A stretch of DNA of 64,000 nucleotides from Hydractinia symbiolongicarpus (taxonomy: Eukaryota > Cnidaria > Hydrozoa > Anthoathecata > Hydractiniidae): NCBI RefSeq assembly GCF_029227915.1, contig NC_079888.1:24594001-24658000 (forward strand). The letters run 5' to 3'. A program made the position numbers and the translations under genes. A model generated the notes under the pieces. That model ran no database searches, was not told the DNA's origin, and saw only the letters and a program-made list of their open reading frames with translations. The stretch's first letter is position 1, and each line of letters begins with the position of its first letter. Shown here one piece after another: positions 37,601-51,103 of this stretch.

Positions 37601-39476
37601 CGGGCCAAGCCCAGGATTTACGGGAAATCGCGGGTTTTCGTTTTCCGGCGATTAAACCTCTTTCATTAAGCGTCTCATCAAAAATGAAAACATTTTTGAA
37701 AACTACAAGTCTCATGCGTTTTAGTGGTGAAAAAATAATTTAAAAAATCGTTCGGGAAATGAGTTTACTCCCTGGGTACTTTCTTTGTATACTTTTGACT
37801 ATACGGGCCGAGTCCGGGATTTACGGGAAATCGCGGATTTTCGTTTGCCGGCGATTAAACTGCTTTTATTCAGCGTCTCATCAAAAATGAAAACATTTTT
37901 AAAAACTACAAGTCTTATGCGTTTAGTGGTGAAAAAATAATTTAAAAAATCGTTCGGGAAATGAGTTTACTCCCTGGGTACTTTCTTTGTATACTTTTGA
38001 CTATACGCGCCAAGCCGGGATTTCCGGGAAATCGCGGGTTTTCGTTTACCGGCGATTAAACTTCTTTTATTCAGCGTCTCATCAAAAATGAAAACATTTT
38101 TAAAAACTATAAGTCTTATGCGTTTAGTGGTGAAAAAATAATTTAAAAAAGCGTTCGGGAAATGAGTTTACTCCCTGGGTACTTTCTTTGTATACTTTTG
38201 ACTATACGGGCCAAGCCGGGATTTACGGGAAATCGCGGGTTTTCGTTTGCGGGCGATTAAACTTCTTTTATTCAGCGTCTCATTAAAAATGAAAACATTT
38301 TTAAAAACTACAAGTCTTATGCGTTTTAGTGGTGAAAAAATAATTTAAAAAATCGTTCTGGAAATGAGTTTACTCACAGGGTACTTTCTTTGTATACATT
38401 CGACTATACGGGTCAAGCCCGGGATTTACGGGAAATCGCGGGTTTTCGTTTTCCGGCGATTAAACCTCTTTCATTAAGCGTCTCATCAAAAATGAAAACA
38501 TTTTTGAAAACTACAAGTCTCATGCGTTTTAGTGGTGAAAAAAAAATTTAAAAAATCGTTCGGGAAATGAGTTTACTCCCTGGGTACTTTCTTTGTATAC
38601 TTTTGACTATACGGGCCGAGTCTGGGATTTAGGGAAATCGCAGGTTTTCGTTTGCCGGCGATTAAACTGCTTTTATTCAGCGTCTCATCAAAAATGAAAA
38701 CATTTTTGAAAACTACAAGTCTCATGCGTTTTAGTGGTGAAAAAATAATTTAAAAAATCGTTCGGGAAATGAGTTTACTCCCTGGGTACTTTCTTTGTAT
38801 ACTTTTGACTATATGGGCCAAGCCGGGATTTACGGGAAATCGCGGGTTTTCGTTTGCCGGCGATTAAACTCCTTTTATTCAGCGTCTCATCAAAAATGAA
38901 AACATTTTTAAAAACTACAAGTCTTATGCGTTTTAGTGGTGAAAAAATAAATTAAAAAATCGTAATGGAAATGAGTTTACTCACAGGGTACTCTCTTTGT
39001 ATACATTCGCCTATACGGGCCAAGCCCAGGATTTACGGGAAATCGCGGGTTTTCGTTTTCCGGCGATTAAACCTCTTTCATTAAGCGTCTCATCAAAAAT
39101 GAAAACATTTTTAAAAACTACAAGTCTCATGCATTTTAGTGGTGAAAAAATAATTTAAAAAATAGTTCGGGAAATGAGTTTACTCCCTGGGTACTTTCTT
39201 TGTATACTTTTGACTATACGGGCCGAGTCCGGAATTTACGGGAAATCGCGGATTTTCGTTTGCCGGCGATTAAACTGCTTTTATTCAGCGTCTCATCAAA
39301 AATGAAAACATTTTTAAAAACTACAAGTCTTATGCGTTTAGTGGTGAAAAAATAATTTAAAAAATCGTTCGGGAAATGAGTTTACTCCCTGGGTACTTTC
39401 TTTGTATACTTTTGACTATACGCGCCAAGCCGGGATTTACGGGAAATCGCGGGTTTTCGTTTACCGGCGATTAAAC
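34613..39476 (+). repeat. 2427-bp 12-monomer tandem duplication
   Basis: Two copies meet near 37040. Markers step by 2427: GGACTTACGG (34984/37411) and ATTCGCCTATACGGG (36578/39005). The left limit lies after GGATTTTGTTTGCC (34600), where the second copy reads GGGTTTTCGTTTACC. The right limit is at about 39476, where AAACTTCTTTTATTC replaces AAACCTCTTTCATT. From there the sequence resumes the order of 33.8-34.7 kb at an offset of about 5664. Differences include AAATGGGTTT near 35535 against AAATGAGTTT. Confidence 0.85.
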
Positions 39477-42400
39477 TTCTTTTATTCAGCGTCTCATCAA
39501 AAATGAAAACATTTTTAAAAACTATAAGTCTTATGCGTTTTAGTGGTGAAAAAATAATTTAAAAAATCGTTCTGGAAATGAGTTTACTCACAGGGTACTT
39601 TCTTTGTATACATTCGACTATACGGGCCAAGCCCGGGATTTACGGGAAATCGCGGGTTTTCGTTTTCCGGCGATTAAACCTCTTTCATTAAGCGTCTCAT
39701 CAAAAATGAAAACATTTTTGAAAACTACAAGTCTCATGCGTTTTAGTGGTGAAAAAATAATTTAAAAAATCGTTCGGGAAATGAGTTTACTCCCTGGGTA
39801 CTTTCTTTGTATACTTTTGACTATACGGGCAAAGCCGGGATTTACGGCAAATCGCGGGTTTTCGTTTGCCGGCGATTAAACTTCTTTTATTCAGCGTCTC
39901 ATCAAAAATGAAAACATTTTTAAAAACTACAAGTCTTATGCGTTTTAGTGGTGAAAAAATAATTTAAAAAATCGTAATGGAAATGAGTTTACTCACAGGG
40001 TACTCTCTTTGTATACATTCGACTATACGGGCCAAGCCCAGGATTTACGGGAAATCGCGGGTTTTCGTTTTCCGGAGATTAAACCTCTTTCATTAAGCGT
40101 CTCATCAAAAATGAAAACATTTTTGAAAACTACAAGTCTCATGCGTTTTAGTGCTGAAAAAAAACTTAAAAAATCGTTCGGGAAATGAGTTTACTCCCTG
40201 GGTACTTTCTTTGTATACATTCGACTATACGGGCCAAGCCCCGGATTTACGGGAAAACGCGGGATTTTGTTTGCCGGCGATTAAACCTCTTTCATTAAGC
40301 GTCTCATCAAAAATGAAAACATTTTTGAAAACTACAAGTCTCATGCGTTTTAGTGGTGAAAAAATAATTTAAAAAATCGTTCGGGAAATGAATTTACTCC
40401 CTGGGTACTTTCTTTGTATACATTCGACTATACGGGCCAAGCCCGGGATTTACGGGAAATCGCGGGTTTTCGTTTTCCGGCGATTAAACCTCTTTCATTA
40501 AGCGTCTCATCAAAAATGAAAACATTTTTGAAAACTACAAGTCTCATGCGTTTTAGTGGTGAAAAAATAATTTAAAAAATCGTTCGGGAAATGAGTTTAC
40601 TCCCTGGGTACTTTCTTTGTATACTTTTGACTATACGGGCCAAGCCGGGATTTACGGGAAATCGCGGGTTTTCGTTTGCCGGCGATTAAACTTCTTTTAT
40701 TCAGCGTCTCATCAAAAATAAAAACATTTTTAAAAACTACAAGTCTTATGCGTTTTAGTGGTGAAAAAATAATTTAAAAAATCGTAATGGAAATGAGTTT
40801 ACTCACAGGGTACTCTCTTTGTATACATTCGACTATACGGGCCAAGCCCAGGATTTACGGGAAATTGCGGGTTTTCGTTTTCCGGAGATTAAACCTCTTT
40901 CATTAAGCGTCTCATCAAAAATGAAAACATTTTTGAAAACTACAAGTCTCATGCGTTTTAGTGCTGAAAAAAAACTTAAAAAATCGTTCGGGAAATGAGT
41001 TTACTCCCTGGGTACTTTCTTTGTATACATTTGACTATACGGGCCAAGCCCCGGATTTACGGGAAAACGCGGGATTTTGTTTGCCGGCGATTAAACCTCT
41101 TTCATTAAGCGTCTCATCAAAAATGAAAACATTTTTGAAAACTACAAGTCTCATGCGTTTTAGTGGTGAAAAAATAATTTAAAAAATCGTTCGGGAAATG
41201 AGTTTACTCCCTGGGTACTTTCTTTGTATACTTTTGACTATACGGGCCGTGTCCGGGATTTACGGGAAATCGCGGATTTTCGTTTGCCGGCGATTAAACT
41301 TCTTTTATTCAGCGTCCCATCAAATATGAAAATATTTTTGAAAACTACAAGTCTCATGCGTTTAGTGGTAAAAAAATAATATAAAAAATCGTTCGGGAAA
41401 TGAGTTTACTCCCTGGGTACTTTCTTTGTATACTTTTGACTATACGGGCCGTGTCCGGGATTTACGGGAAATCGCGGATTTTCGTTTGCCGGCGATTAAA
41501 CTTCTTTTATTCAGCGTCCCATCAAATATGAAAATATTTTTGAAAACTACAAGTCTCATGCGTTTAGTGGTAAAAAAATAATATAAAAAATCGTTCGGGA
41601 AATGAGTTTACTCCCTGGGTACTTTTTTAAATACTTTTGACTATACGGGCCAAGCCCGGGATTTACGGGAAATCGCGGGTTTTCGTTTGCCGGCGATTAA
41701 ACTTCTTTTTTTCAGCGTCTCATCGAAAATGAAAACATTTTTAAAAACTACAAGTCTTATGCGTTTTAGTGGTGAAAAAATAATTTAAAAAATCGTTCTG
41801 GAAATGAGTTTACTCCCTGGGTACTTTCTTTGTATACTTTTGACTATACGGGCCGAGTCTGGGATTTAGGGAAATCGCAGGTTTTCGTTTGCCGGCGATT
41901 AAATTGCTTTTATTCAGCGTCTCATCAAAAATAAAAACATTTTTGAAAACTACAAGTCTTATGCGTTTAGTGGTAAAAAAAAATTTAAAAAATCGTTCTG
42001 GAAATGAGTTTACTCACAGGGTACTTTCTTTGTATACATTCGACTATACGGGTCAAGCCCGGGATTTACGGGAAATCGCGGGTTTTCGTTTTCCGGCGAT
42101 TAAACCTCTTTCATTAAGCGTCTCATCAAAAATGAAAACATTTTTGAGAACTACAAGTCTCATGCGTTTTAGTGGTGAAAAAATAAATTAAAAAATCGTA
42201 ATGGAAATGAGTTTACTCACAGGGTACTCTCTTTGTATACATTCGACTATACGGGCCAAGCCCAGGATTTACGGGAAATCGCGGGTTTTCGTTTTCCGGC
42301 GATTAAACCTCTTTCATTAAGCGTCTCATCAAAAATGAAAACATTTTTGAAAACTACAAGTCTCATGCGTTTTAGTGGTGAAAAAATAATTTAAAAAATC

Positions 42401-45400
42401 GTTCGGGAAATGAGTTTACTCCCTGGGTACTTTCTTTGTATACTTTTGACTATACGGGCCGAGTCCGGGATTTACGGGAAATCGCGGATTTTCGTTTGCC
42501 GGCGATTAAACTGCTTTTATTCAGCGTCTCATCAAAAATGAAAACATTTTTAAAAACTACAAGTCTTATGCGTTTAGTGGTGAAAAAATAACTTAAAAAA
42601 TCGTTCGGGAAATGAGTTTACTCCCTGGGTACTTTCTTTGTATACTTTTGACTATACGCGCCAAGCCGGGATTTCCGGGAAATCGCGGGTTTTCGTTTAC
42701 CGGCGATTAAACTTCTTTTATTCAGCGTCTCATCAAAAATGAAAACATTTTTAAAAACTATAAGTCTTATGCGTTTAGTGGTGAAAAAATAATTTAAAAA
42801 AGCGTTCGGGAAATGAGTTTACTCCCTGGGTACTTTCTTTGTATACTTTTGACTATACGGGCCAAGCCGGGATTTACGGGAAATCGCGGGTTTTCGTTTG
42901 CGGGCGATTAAACTTCTTTTATTCAGCGTCTCATTAAAAATGAAAACATTTTTAAAAACTACAAGTCTTATGCGTTTTAGTGGTGAAAAAATAATTTAAA
43001 AAATCGTTCTGGAAATGAGTTTACTCACTGGGTACTTTCTTTGTATACATTCGACTATACGGGTCAAGCCCGGGATTTACGGGAAATCGCGGGTTTTCGT
43101 TTTCCGGCGATTAAACCTCTTTCATTAAGCGTCTCATCAAAAATGAAAACATTTTTGAAAACTACAAGTCTCATGCGTTTTAGTGGTGAAAAAAAAATTT
43201 AAAAAATCGTTCGGGAAATGAGTTTACTCCCTGGGTACTCTCTTTGTATACTTTTGACTATACGGGCCGAGTCTGGGATTTAGGGAAATCGCAGGTTTTC
43301 GTTTGCCGGCGATTAAACTGCTTTTATTCAGCGTCTCATCAAAAATGAAAACATTTTTGAAAACTACAAGTCTCATGCGTTTTAGTGGTGAAAAAATAAT
43401 TTAAAAAATCGTTCGGGAAATGAGTTTACTCCCTGGGTACTTTCTTTGTATACTTTTGACTATACGGGCCAAGCCGGGATTTACGGGAAATCGCGGGTTT
43501 TCGTTTGCCGGCGATTAAACTCCTTTTATTCAGCGTCTCATCAAAAATGAAAACATTTTTAAAAACTACAAGTCTTATGCGTTTTAGTGGTGAAAAAATA
43601 AATTAAAAAATCGTAATGGAAATGAGTTTACTCACAGGGTACTCTCTTTGTATACATTCGCCTATACGGGCCAAGCCCAAGATTTACGGGAAATCGCGGG
43701 TTTTCGTTTTCCGGCGATTAAACCTCTTTCATTAAGCGTCTCATCAAAAATGAAAACATTTTTGAAAACTACAAGTCTCATGCATTTTAGTGGTGAAAAA
43801 ATAATTTAAAAAATCGTTCGGGAAATGAGTTTACTCCCTGGGTACTTTCTTTGTATACTTTTGACTATACGGGCCGAGTCCGGAATTTACGGGAAATCGC
43901 GGATTTTCGTTTGCCGGCGATTAAACTGCTTTTATTCAGCGTCTCATCAAAAATGAAAACATTTTTAAAAACTACAAGTCTTATGCGTTTAGTGGTGAAA
44001 AAATAATTTAAAAAATCGTTCGGGAAATGAGTTTACTCCCTGGGTACTTTCTTTGTATACTTTTGACTATACGCGCCAAGCCGGGATTTACGGGAAATCG
44101 CGGGTTTTCGTTTACCGGCGATTAAACTTCTTTTATTCAGCGTCTCATCAAAAATGAAAACATTTTTAAAAACTATAAGTCTTATGCGTTTTAGTGGTGA
44201 AAAAATAATTTAAAAAATCGTTCTGGAAATGAGTTTACTCACAGGGTACTTTCTTTGTATACATTCGACTATACGGGCCAAGCCCGGGATTTACGGGAAA
44301 TCGCGGGTTTTCGTTTTCCGGCGATTAAACCTCTTTCATTAAGCGTCTCATCAAAAATGAAAACATTTTTGAAAACTACAAGTCTCATGCGTTTTAGTGG
44401 TGAAAAAATAATTTAAAAAATCGTTCGGGAAATGAGTTTACTCCCTGGGTACTTTCTTTGTATACTTTTGACTATACGGGCAAAGCCGGGATTTACGGGA
44501 AATCGCGGGTTTTCGTTTGCCGGCGATTAAACTTCTTTTATTCAGCGTCTCATCAAAAATGAAAACATTTTTAAAAACTACAAGTCTTATGCGTTTTAGT
44601 GGTGAAAAAATAATTTAAAAAATCGTAATGGAAATGAGTTTACTCACAGGGTACTCTCTTTGTATACATTCGACTATACGGGCCAAGCCCAGGATTTACG
44701 GGAAATCGCGGGTTTTCGTTTTCCGGAGATTAAACCTCTTTCATTAAGCGTCTCATCAAAAATGAAAACATTTTTGAAAACTACAAGTCTCATGCGTTTT
44801 AGTGCTGAAAAAAAACTTAAAAAATCGTTCGGGAAATGAGTTTACTCCCTGGGTACTTTCTTTGTATACATTCGACTATACGGGCCAAGCCCCGGATTTA
44901 CGGGAAAACGCGGGATTTTGTTTGCCGGCGATTAAACCTCTTTCATTAAGCGTCTCATCAAAAATGAAAACATTTTTGAAAACTACAAGTCTCATGCGTT
45001 TTAGTGGTGAAAAAATAATTTAAAAAATCGTTCGGGAAATGAATTTACTCCCTGGGTACTTTCTTTGTATACATTCGACTATACGGGCCAAGCCCGGGAT
45101 TTACGGGAAATCGCGGGTTTTCGTTTTCCGGCGATTAAACCTCTTTCATTAAGCGTCTCATCAAAAATGAAAACATTTTTGAAAACTACAAGTCTCATGC
45201 GTTTTAGTGGTGAAAAAATAATTTAAAAAATCGTTCGGGAAATGAGTTTACTCCCTGGGTACTTTCTTTGTATACTTTTGACTATACGGGCCAAGCCGGG
45301 ATTTACGGGAAATCGCCGGTTTTCGTTTGCCGGCGATTAAACTTCTTTTATTCAGCGTCTCATCAAAAATAAAAACATTTTTAAAAACTACAAGTCTTAT

Positions 45401-46831
45401 GCGTTTTAGTGGTGAAAAAATAATTTAAAAAATCGTAATGGAAATGAGTTTACTCACAGGGTACTCTCTTTGTATACATTCGACTATACGGGCCAAGCCC
45501 AGGATTTACGGGAAATTGCGGGTTTTCGTTTTCCGGAGATTAAACCTCTTTCATTAAGCGTCTCATCAAAAATGAAAACATTTTTGAAAACTACAAGTCT
45601 CATGCGTTTTAGTGCTGAAAAAAAACTTAAAAAATCGTTCGGGAAATGAGTTTACTCCCTGGGTACTTTCTTTGTATACATTTGACTATACGGGCCAAGC
45701 CCCGGATTTACGGGAAAACGCGGGATTTTGTTTGCCGGCGATTAAACCTCTTTCATTAAGCGTCTCATCAAAAATGAAAACATTTTTGAAAACTACAAGT
45801 CTCATGCGTTTTAGTGGTGAAAAAATAATTTAAAAAATCGTTCGGGAAATGAGTTTACTCCCTGGGTACTTTCTTTGTATACTTTTGACTATACGGGCCG
45901 TGTCCGGGATTTACAGGAAATCGCGGATTTTCGTTTGCCGGCGATTAAACTTCTTTTATTCAGCGTCCCATCAAATATGAAAATATTTTTGAAAACTACA
46001 AGTCTCATGCGTTTAGTGGTAAAAAAATAATATAAAAAATCGTTCGGGAAATGAGTTTACTCCCTGGGTACTTTCTTTGTATACTTTTGACTATACGGGC
46101 CGTGTCCGGGATTTACGGGAAATCGCGGATTTTCGTTTGCCGGCGATTAAACTTCTTTTATTCAGCGTCCCATCAAATATGAAAATATTTTTGAAAACTA
46201 CAAGTCTCATGCGTTTAGTGGTAAAAAAATAATATAAAAAATCGTTCGGGAAATGAGTTTACTCCCTGGGTACTTTTTTAAATACTTTTGACTATACGGG
46301 CCAAGCCCGGGATTTACGGGAAATCGCGGGTTTTCGTTTGCCGGCGATTAAACTTCTTCTTTTCAGCGTCTCATCGAAAATGAAAACATTTTTAAAAACT
46401 ACAAGTCTTATGCGTTTTAGTGGTGAAAAAATAATTTAAAAAATCGTTCTGGAAATGAGTTTACTCCCTGGGTACTTTCTTTGTATACTTTTGACTATAC
46501 GGGCCGAGTCTGGGATTTAGGGAAATCGCAGGTTTTCGTTTGCCGGCGATTAAATTGCTTTTATTCAGCGTCTCATCAAAAATAAAAACATTTTTGAAAA
46601 CTACAAGTCTTATGCGTTTAGTGGTAAAAAAAAATTTAAAAAATCGTTCTGGAAATGAGTTTACTCACAGGGTACTTTCTTTGTATACATTCGACTATAC
46701 GGGTCAAGCCCGGGATTTACGGGAAATCGCGGGTTTTCGTTTTCCGGCGATTAAACCTCTTTCATTAAGCGTCTCATCAAAAATGAAAACATTTTTGAAA
46801 ACTACAAGTCTCATGCGTTTTAGTGGTGAAA
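37511..46831 (+). repeat. 4651-bp 23-monomer tandem duplication
   Basis: This is the longest duplication in the window, with copies at 37511-42161 and 42162-46812 plus a short run-on. Markers step by exactly 4651: TTTCCGGGAA (38021/42672), TGCATTTTAG (39130/43781), ATTCGCCTATACGGG (39005/43656), the D-tail units (40151/44802 and 40961/45612) and AAATTGCTTTTATTC (41903/46554). Noticed differences include CTATATGGG near 38813 against CTATACGGG, and AGAACTAC near 42147 against AAAACTAC. It overlaps the second copy of the 2427-bp duplication, so the 4651-bp event is later or nested. Confidence 0.9.
41415..41616 (+). repeat. Monomer family E, representative copy
   Basis: Family E is recognised by CCGAGTCCGGGATT (CCGTGTCCGGG in this late subtype), AAATCGCGGATTTTCG, CAGCGTCCCATCAAATATG, AAAATATTTTTGAAAAC, GCGTTTAGTGGTAAAAAAAT and AATATAAAAAATCG. 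It is common at 1.4-7.2 kb and again at 41-56 kb, and in minus orientation at both ends of the window. The dyad is altered in both arms and in the longest register keeps a 6-bp stem around GAAA. The fourth G tract is reduced to GG. This copy is 202 bp. Confidence 0.87.
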
Positions 46832-49800
46832 AAAAAATTTAAAAAATCGTTCGGGAAATGAGTTTACTCCCTGGGTACTTTCTTTGTATACTTTTGACTA
46901 TACGGGCCGAGTCTGGGATTTAGGGAAATCGCAGGTTTTCGTTTGCCGGCGATTAAACTGTTTTATTCAGCGTCTCATCAAAAATGAAAACATTTTTGAA
47001 AACTACAAGTCTCATGCGTTTTAGTGGTGAAAAAATAATTTAAAAAATCGTTCGGGAAATGAGTTTACTCCCTGGGTACTTTCTTTGTATACTTTTGACT
47101 ATACGGGCCAAGCCGGGATTTACGGGAAATCGCGGGTTTTCGTTTGCCGGCGATTAAACTCCTTTTATTCAGCGTCTCATCAAAAATGAAAACATTTTTA
47201 AAAACTACAAGTCTTATGCGTTTTAGTGGTGAAAAAATAAATTAAAAAATCGTAATGGAAATGAGTTTACTCACAGGGTACTCTCTTTGTATACATTCGC
47301 CTATACGGGCCAAGCCCAGGATTTACGGGAAATCGCGGGTTTTCGTTTTCGGGCGATTAAACCTCTTTCATTAAGCGTCTCATCAAAAATGAAAACATTT
47401 TTGAAAACTACAAGTCTCATGCATTTTAGTGGTGAAAAAATAATTTAAAAAATCGTTCGGGAAATGAGTTTACTCCCTGGGTACTTTCTTTGTATACTTT
47501 TGACTATACGGGCCGAGTCCGGAATTTACGGGAAATCGCGGATTTTCGTTTGCCGGCGATTAAACTGCTTTTATTCAGCGTCTCATCAAAAATGAAAACA
47601 TTTTTAAAAACTACAAGTCTTATGCGTTTAGTGGTGAAAAAATAATTTAAAAAATCGTTCGGGAAATGAGTTTACTCCCTGGGTACTTTCTTTGTATACT
47701 TTTGACTATACGCGCCAAGCCGGGATTTACGGGAAATCGCGGGTTTTCGTTTACCGGCGATTAAACTTCTTTTATTCAGCGTCTCATCAAAAATGAAAAC
47801 ATTTTTAAAAACTATAAGTCTTATGCGTTTTAGTGGTGAAAAAATAATTTAAAAAATCGTTCTGGAAATGAGTTTACTCACAGGGTACTTTCTTTGTATA
47901 CATTCGACTATACGGGCCAAGCCCGGGATTTACGGGAAATCGCGGGTTTTCGTTTTCCGGCGATTAAACCTCTTTCATTAAGCGTCTCATCAAAAATGAA
48001 AACATTTTTGAAAACTACAAGTCTCATGCGTTTTAGTGGTGAAAAAATAATTTAAAAAATCGTTCGGGAAATGAGTTTACTCCCTGGGTACTTTCTTTGT
48101 ATACTTTTGACTATACGGGCAAAGCCGGGATTTACGGGAAATCGCGGGTTTTCGTTTGCCGGCGATTAAACTTCTTTTATTCAGCGTCTCATCAAAAATG
48201 AAAACATTTTTAAAAACTACAAGTCTTATGCGTTTTAGTGGTGAAAAAATAATTTAAAAAATCGTAATGGAAATGAGTTTACTCACAGGGTACTCTCTTT
48301 GTATACATTCGACTATACGGGCCAAGCCCAGGATTTACGGGAAATCGCGGGTTTTCGTTTTCCGGAGATTAAACCCCTTTCATTAAGCGTCTCATCAAAA
48401 ATGAAAACATTTTTGAAAACTACAAGTCTCATGCGTTTTAGTGCTGAAAAAAAACTTAAAAAATCGTTCGGGAAATGAGTTTACTCCCTGGGTACTTTCT
48501 TTGTATACATTCGACTATACGGGCCAAGCCCCGGATTTACGGGAAAACGCGGGATTTTGTTTGCCGGCGATTAAACCTCTTTCATTAAGCGTCTCATCAA
48601 AAATGAAAACATTTTTGAAAACTACAAGTCTCATGCGTTTTAGTGGTGAAAAAATAATTTAAAAAATCGTTCGGGAAATGAGTTTACTCCCTGGGTACTT
48701 TCTTTGTATACTTTTGACTATACGGGCCAAGCCGGGATTTACGGGAAATCGCGGGTTTTCGTTTGCCGGCGATTAAACTTCTTTTATTCAGCGTCTCATC
48801 AAAAATGAAAACATTTTTAAAAACTACAAGTCTTATGCGTTTTAGTGGTGAAAAAATAATTTAAAAAATCGTAATGGAAATGAGTTTACTCACAGGGTAC
48901 TCTCTTTGTATACATTCGACTATACGGGCCAAGCCCAGGATTTACGGGAAATTGCGGGTTTTCGTTTTCCGGAGATTAAACCTCTTTCATTAAGCGTCTC
49001 ATCAAAAATGAAAACATTTTTGAAAACTACAAGTCTCATGCGTTTTAGTGCTGAAAAAAAACTTAAAAAATCGTTCGGGAAATGAGTTTACTCCCTGGGT
49101 ACTTTCTTTGTATACATTTGACTATACGGGCCAAGCCCCGGATTTACGGGAAAACGCGGGATTTTGTTTGCCGGCGATTAAACCTCTTTCATTAAGCGTC
49201 TCATCAAAAATGAAAACATTTTTGAAAACTACAAGTCTCATGCGTTTTAGTGCTGAAAAAAAACTTAAAAAATCGTTCGGGAAATGAGTTTACTCCCTGG
49301 GTACTTTCTTTGTATACATTCGACTATACGGGCCAAGCCCCGGATTTACGGGAAAACGCGGGATTTTGTTTGCCGGCGATTAAACCTCTTTCATTAAGCG
49401 TCTCATCAAAAATGAAAACATTTTTGAAATCTACAAGTCTCATGCGTTTTAGTGGTGAAAAAATAATTTAAAAAATCGTTCGGGAAATGAATTTACTCCC
49501 TGGGTACTTTCTTTGTATACATTCGACTATACGGGCCAAGCCCGGGATTTACGGGAAATCGCGGGTTTTCGTTTTCCGGCGATTAAACCTCTTTCATTAA
49601 GCGTCTCATCAAAAATGAAAACATTTTTGAAAACTACAAGTCTCATGCGTTTTAGTGGTGAAAAAATAATTTAAAAAATCGTTCGGGAAATGAGTTTACT
49701 CCCTGGGTACTTTCTTTGTATACTTTTGACTATACGGGCCAAGCCGGGATTTACGGGAAATCGCGGGTTTTCGTTTGCCGGCGATTAAACTTCTTTTATT

Positions 49801-51090
49801 CAGCGTCTCATCAAAAATGAAAACATTTTTAAAAACTACAAGTCTTATGCGTTTTAGTGGTGAAAAAATAATTTAAAAAATCGTAATGGAAATGAGTTTA
49901 CTCACAGGGTACTCTCTTTGTATACATTCGACTATACGGGCCAAGCCCAGGATTTACGGGAAATTGCGGGTTTTCGTTTTCCGGAGATTAAACCTCTTTC
50001 ATTAAGCGTCTCATCAAAAATGAAAACATTTTTGAAAACTACAAGTCTCATGCGTTTTAGTGCTGAAAAAAAACTTAAAAAATCGTTCGGGAAATGAGTT
50101 TACTCCCTGGGTACTTTCTTTGTATACATTTGACTATACGGGCCAAGCCCCGGATTTACGGGAAAACGCGGGATTTTGTTTGCCGGCGATTAAACCTCTT
50201 TCATTAAGCGTCTCATCAAAAATGAAAACATTTTTGAAAACTACAAGTCTCATGCGTTTTAGTGGTGAAAAAATAATTTAAAAAATCGTTCGGGAAATGA
50301 GTTTACTCCCTGGGTACTTTCTTTGTATACTTTTGACTATACGGGCCGTGTCCGGGATTTACGGGAAATCGCTGATTTTCGTTTGCCGGCGATTAAACTT
50401 CTTTTATTCAGCGTCCCATCAAATATGAAAATATTTTTGAAAACTACAAGTCTCATGCGTTTAGTGGTAAAAAAATAATATAAAAAATCGTTCGGGAAAT
50501 GAGTTTATTCCCTGGGTACTTTCTTTGTATACTTTTGACTATACGGGCCGTGTCCGGGATTTACGGGAAATCGCGGATTTTCGTTTGCCGGCGATTAAAC
50601 TTCTTTTATTCAGCGTCCCATCAAATATGAAAATATTTTTGAAAACTACAAGTCTCATGCGTTTAGTGGTAAAAAAATAATATAAAAAATCGTTCGGGAA
50701 ATGAGTTTACTCCCTGGGTACTTTTTTAAATACTTTTGACTATACGGGCCAAGCCCGGGATTTACGGGAAATCGCGGGTTTTCGTTTGCCGGCGATTAAA
50801 CTTCTTTTTTTCAGCGTCTCATCGAAAATGAAAACATTTTTAAAAACTACAAGTCTTATGCGTTTTAGTGGTGAAAAAATAATTTAAAAAATCGTTCTGG
50901 AAATGAGTTTACTCCCTGGGTACTTTCTTTGTATACTTTTGACTATACGGGCCGAGTCTGGGATTTAGGGAAATCGCAGGTTTTCGTTTGCCGGCGATTA
51001 AATTGCTTTTATTCAGCGTCTCATCAAAAATAAAAACATTTTTGAAAACTACAAGTCTTATGCGTTTAGTGGTAAAAAAAAATTAAAAAA
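46832..51090 (+). repeat. Third, internally rearranged partial copy of the 4651-bp unit
   Basis: Sequence after 46832 aligns to 43190 onward at an offset of 3640, changing to 3639 after a one-base loss in AAACTGTTTTATTC near 46958. Near 48680 it jumps by two monomers (offset about 3436). At 49246 it jumps back to repeat the D-tail region (offset 4448), and it follows 44.8-46.6 kb to about 51090. The jump at 49246 places two D monomers side by side, 202 bp apart. These offset changes are all whole numbers of monomers, which is the signature of in-register unequal exchange. Confidence 0.8.
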
Positions 51091-51103
51091 TCGTTCGGGA
51101 AAT

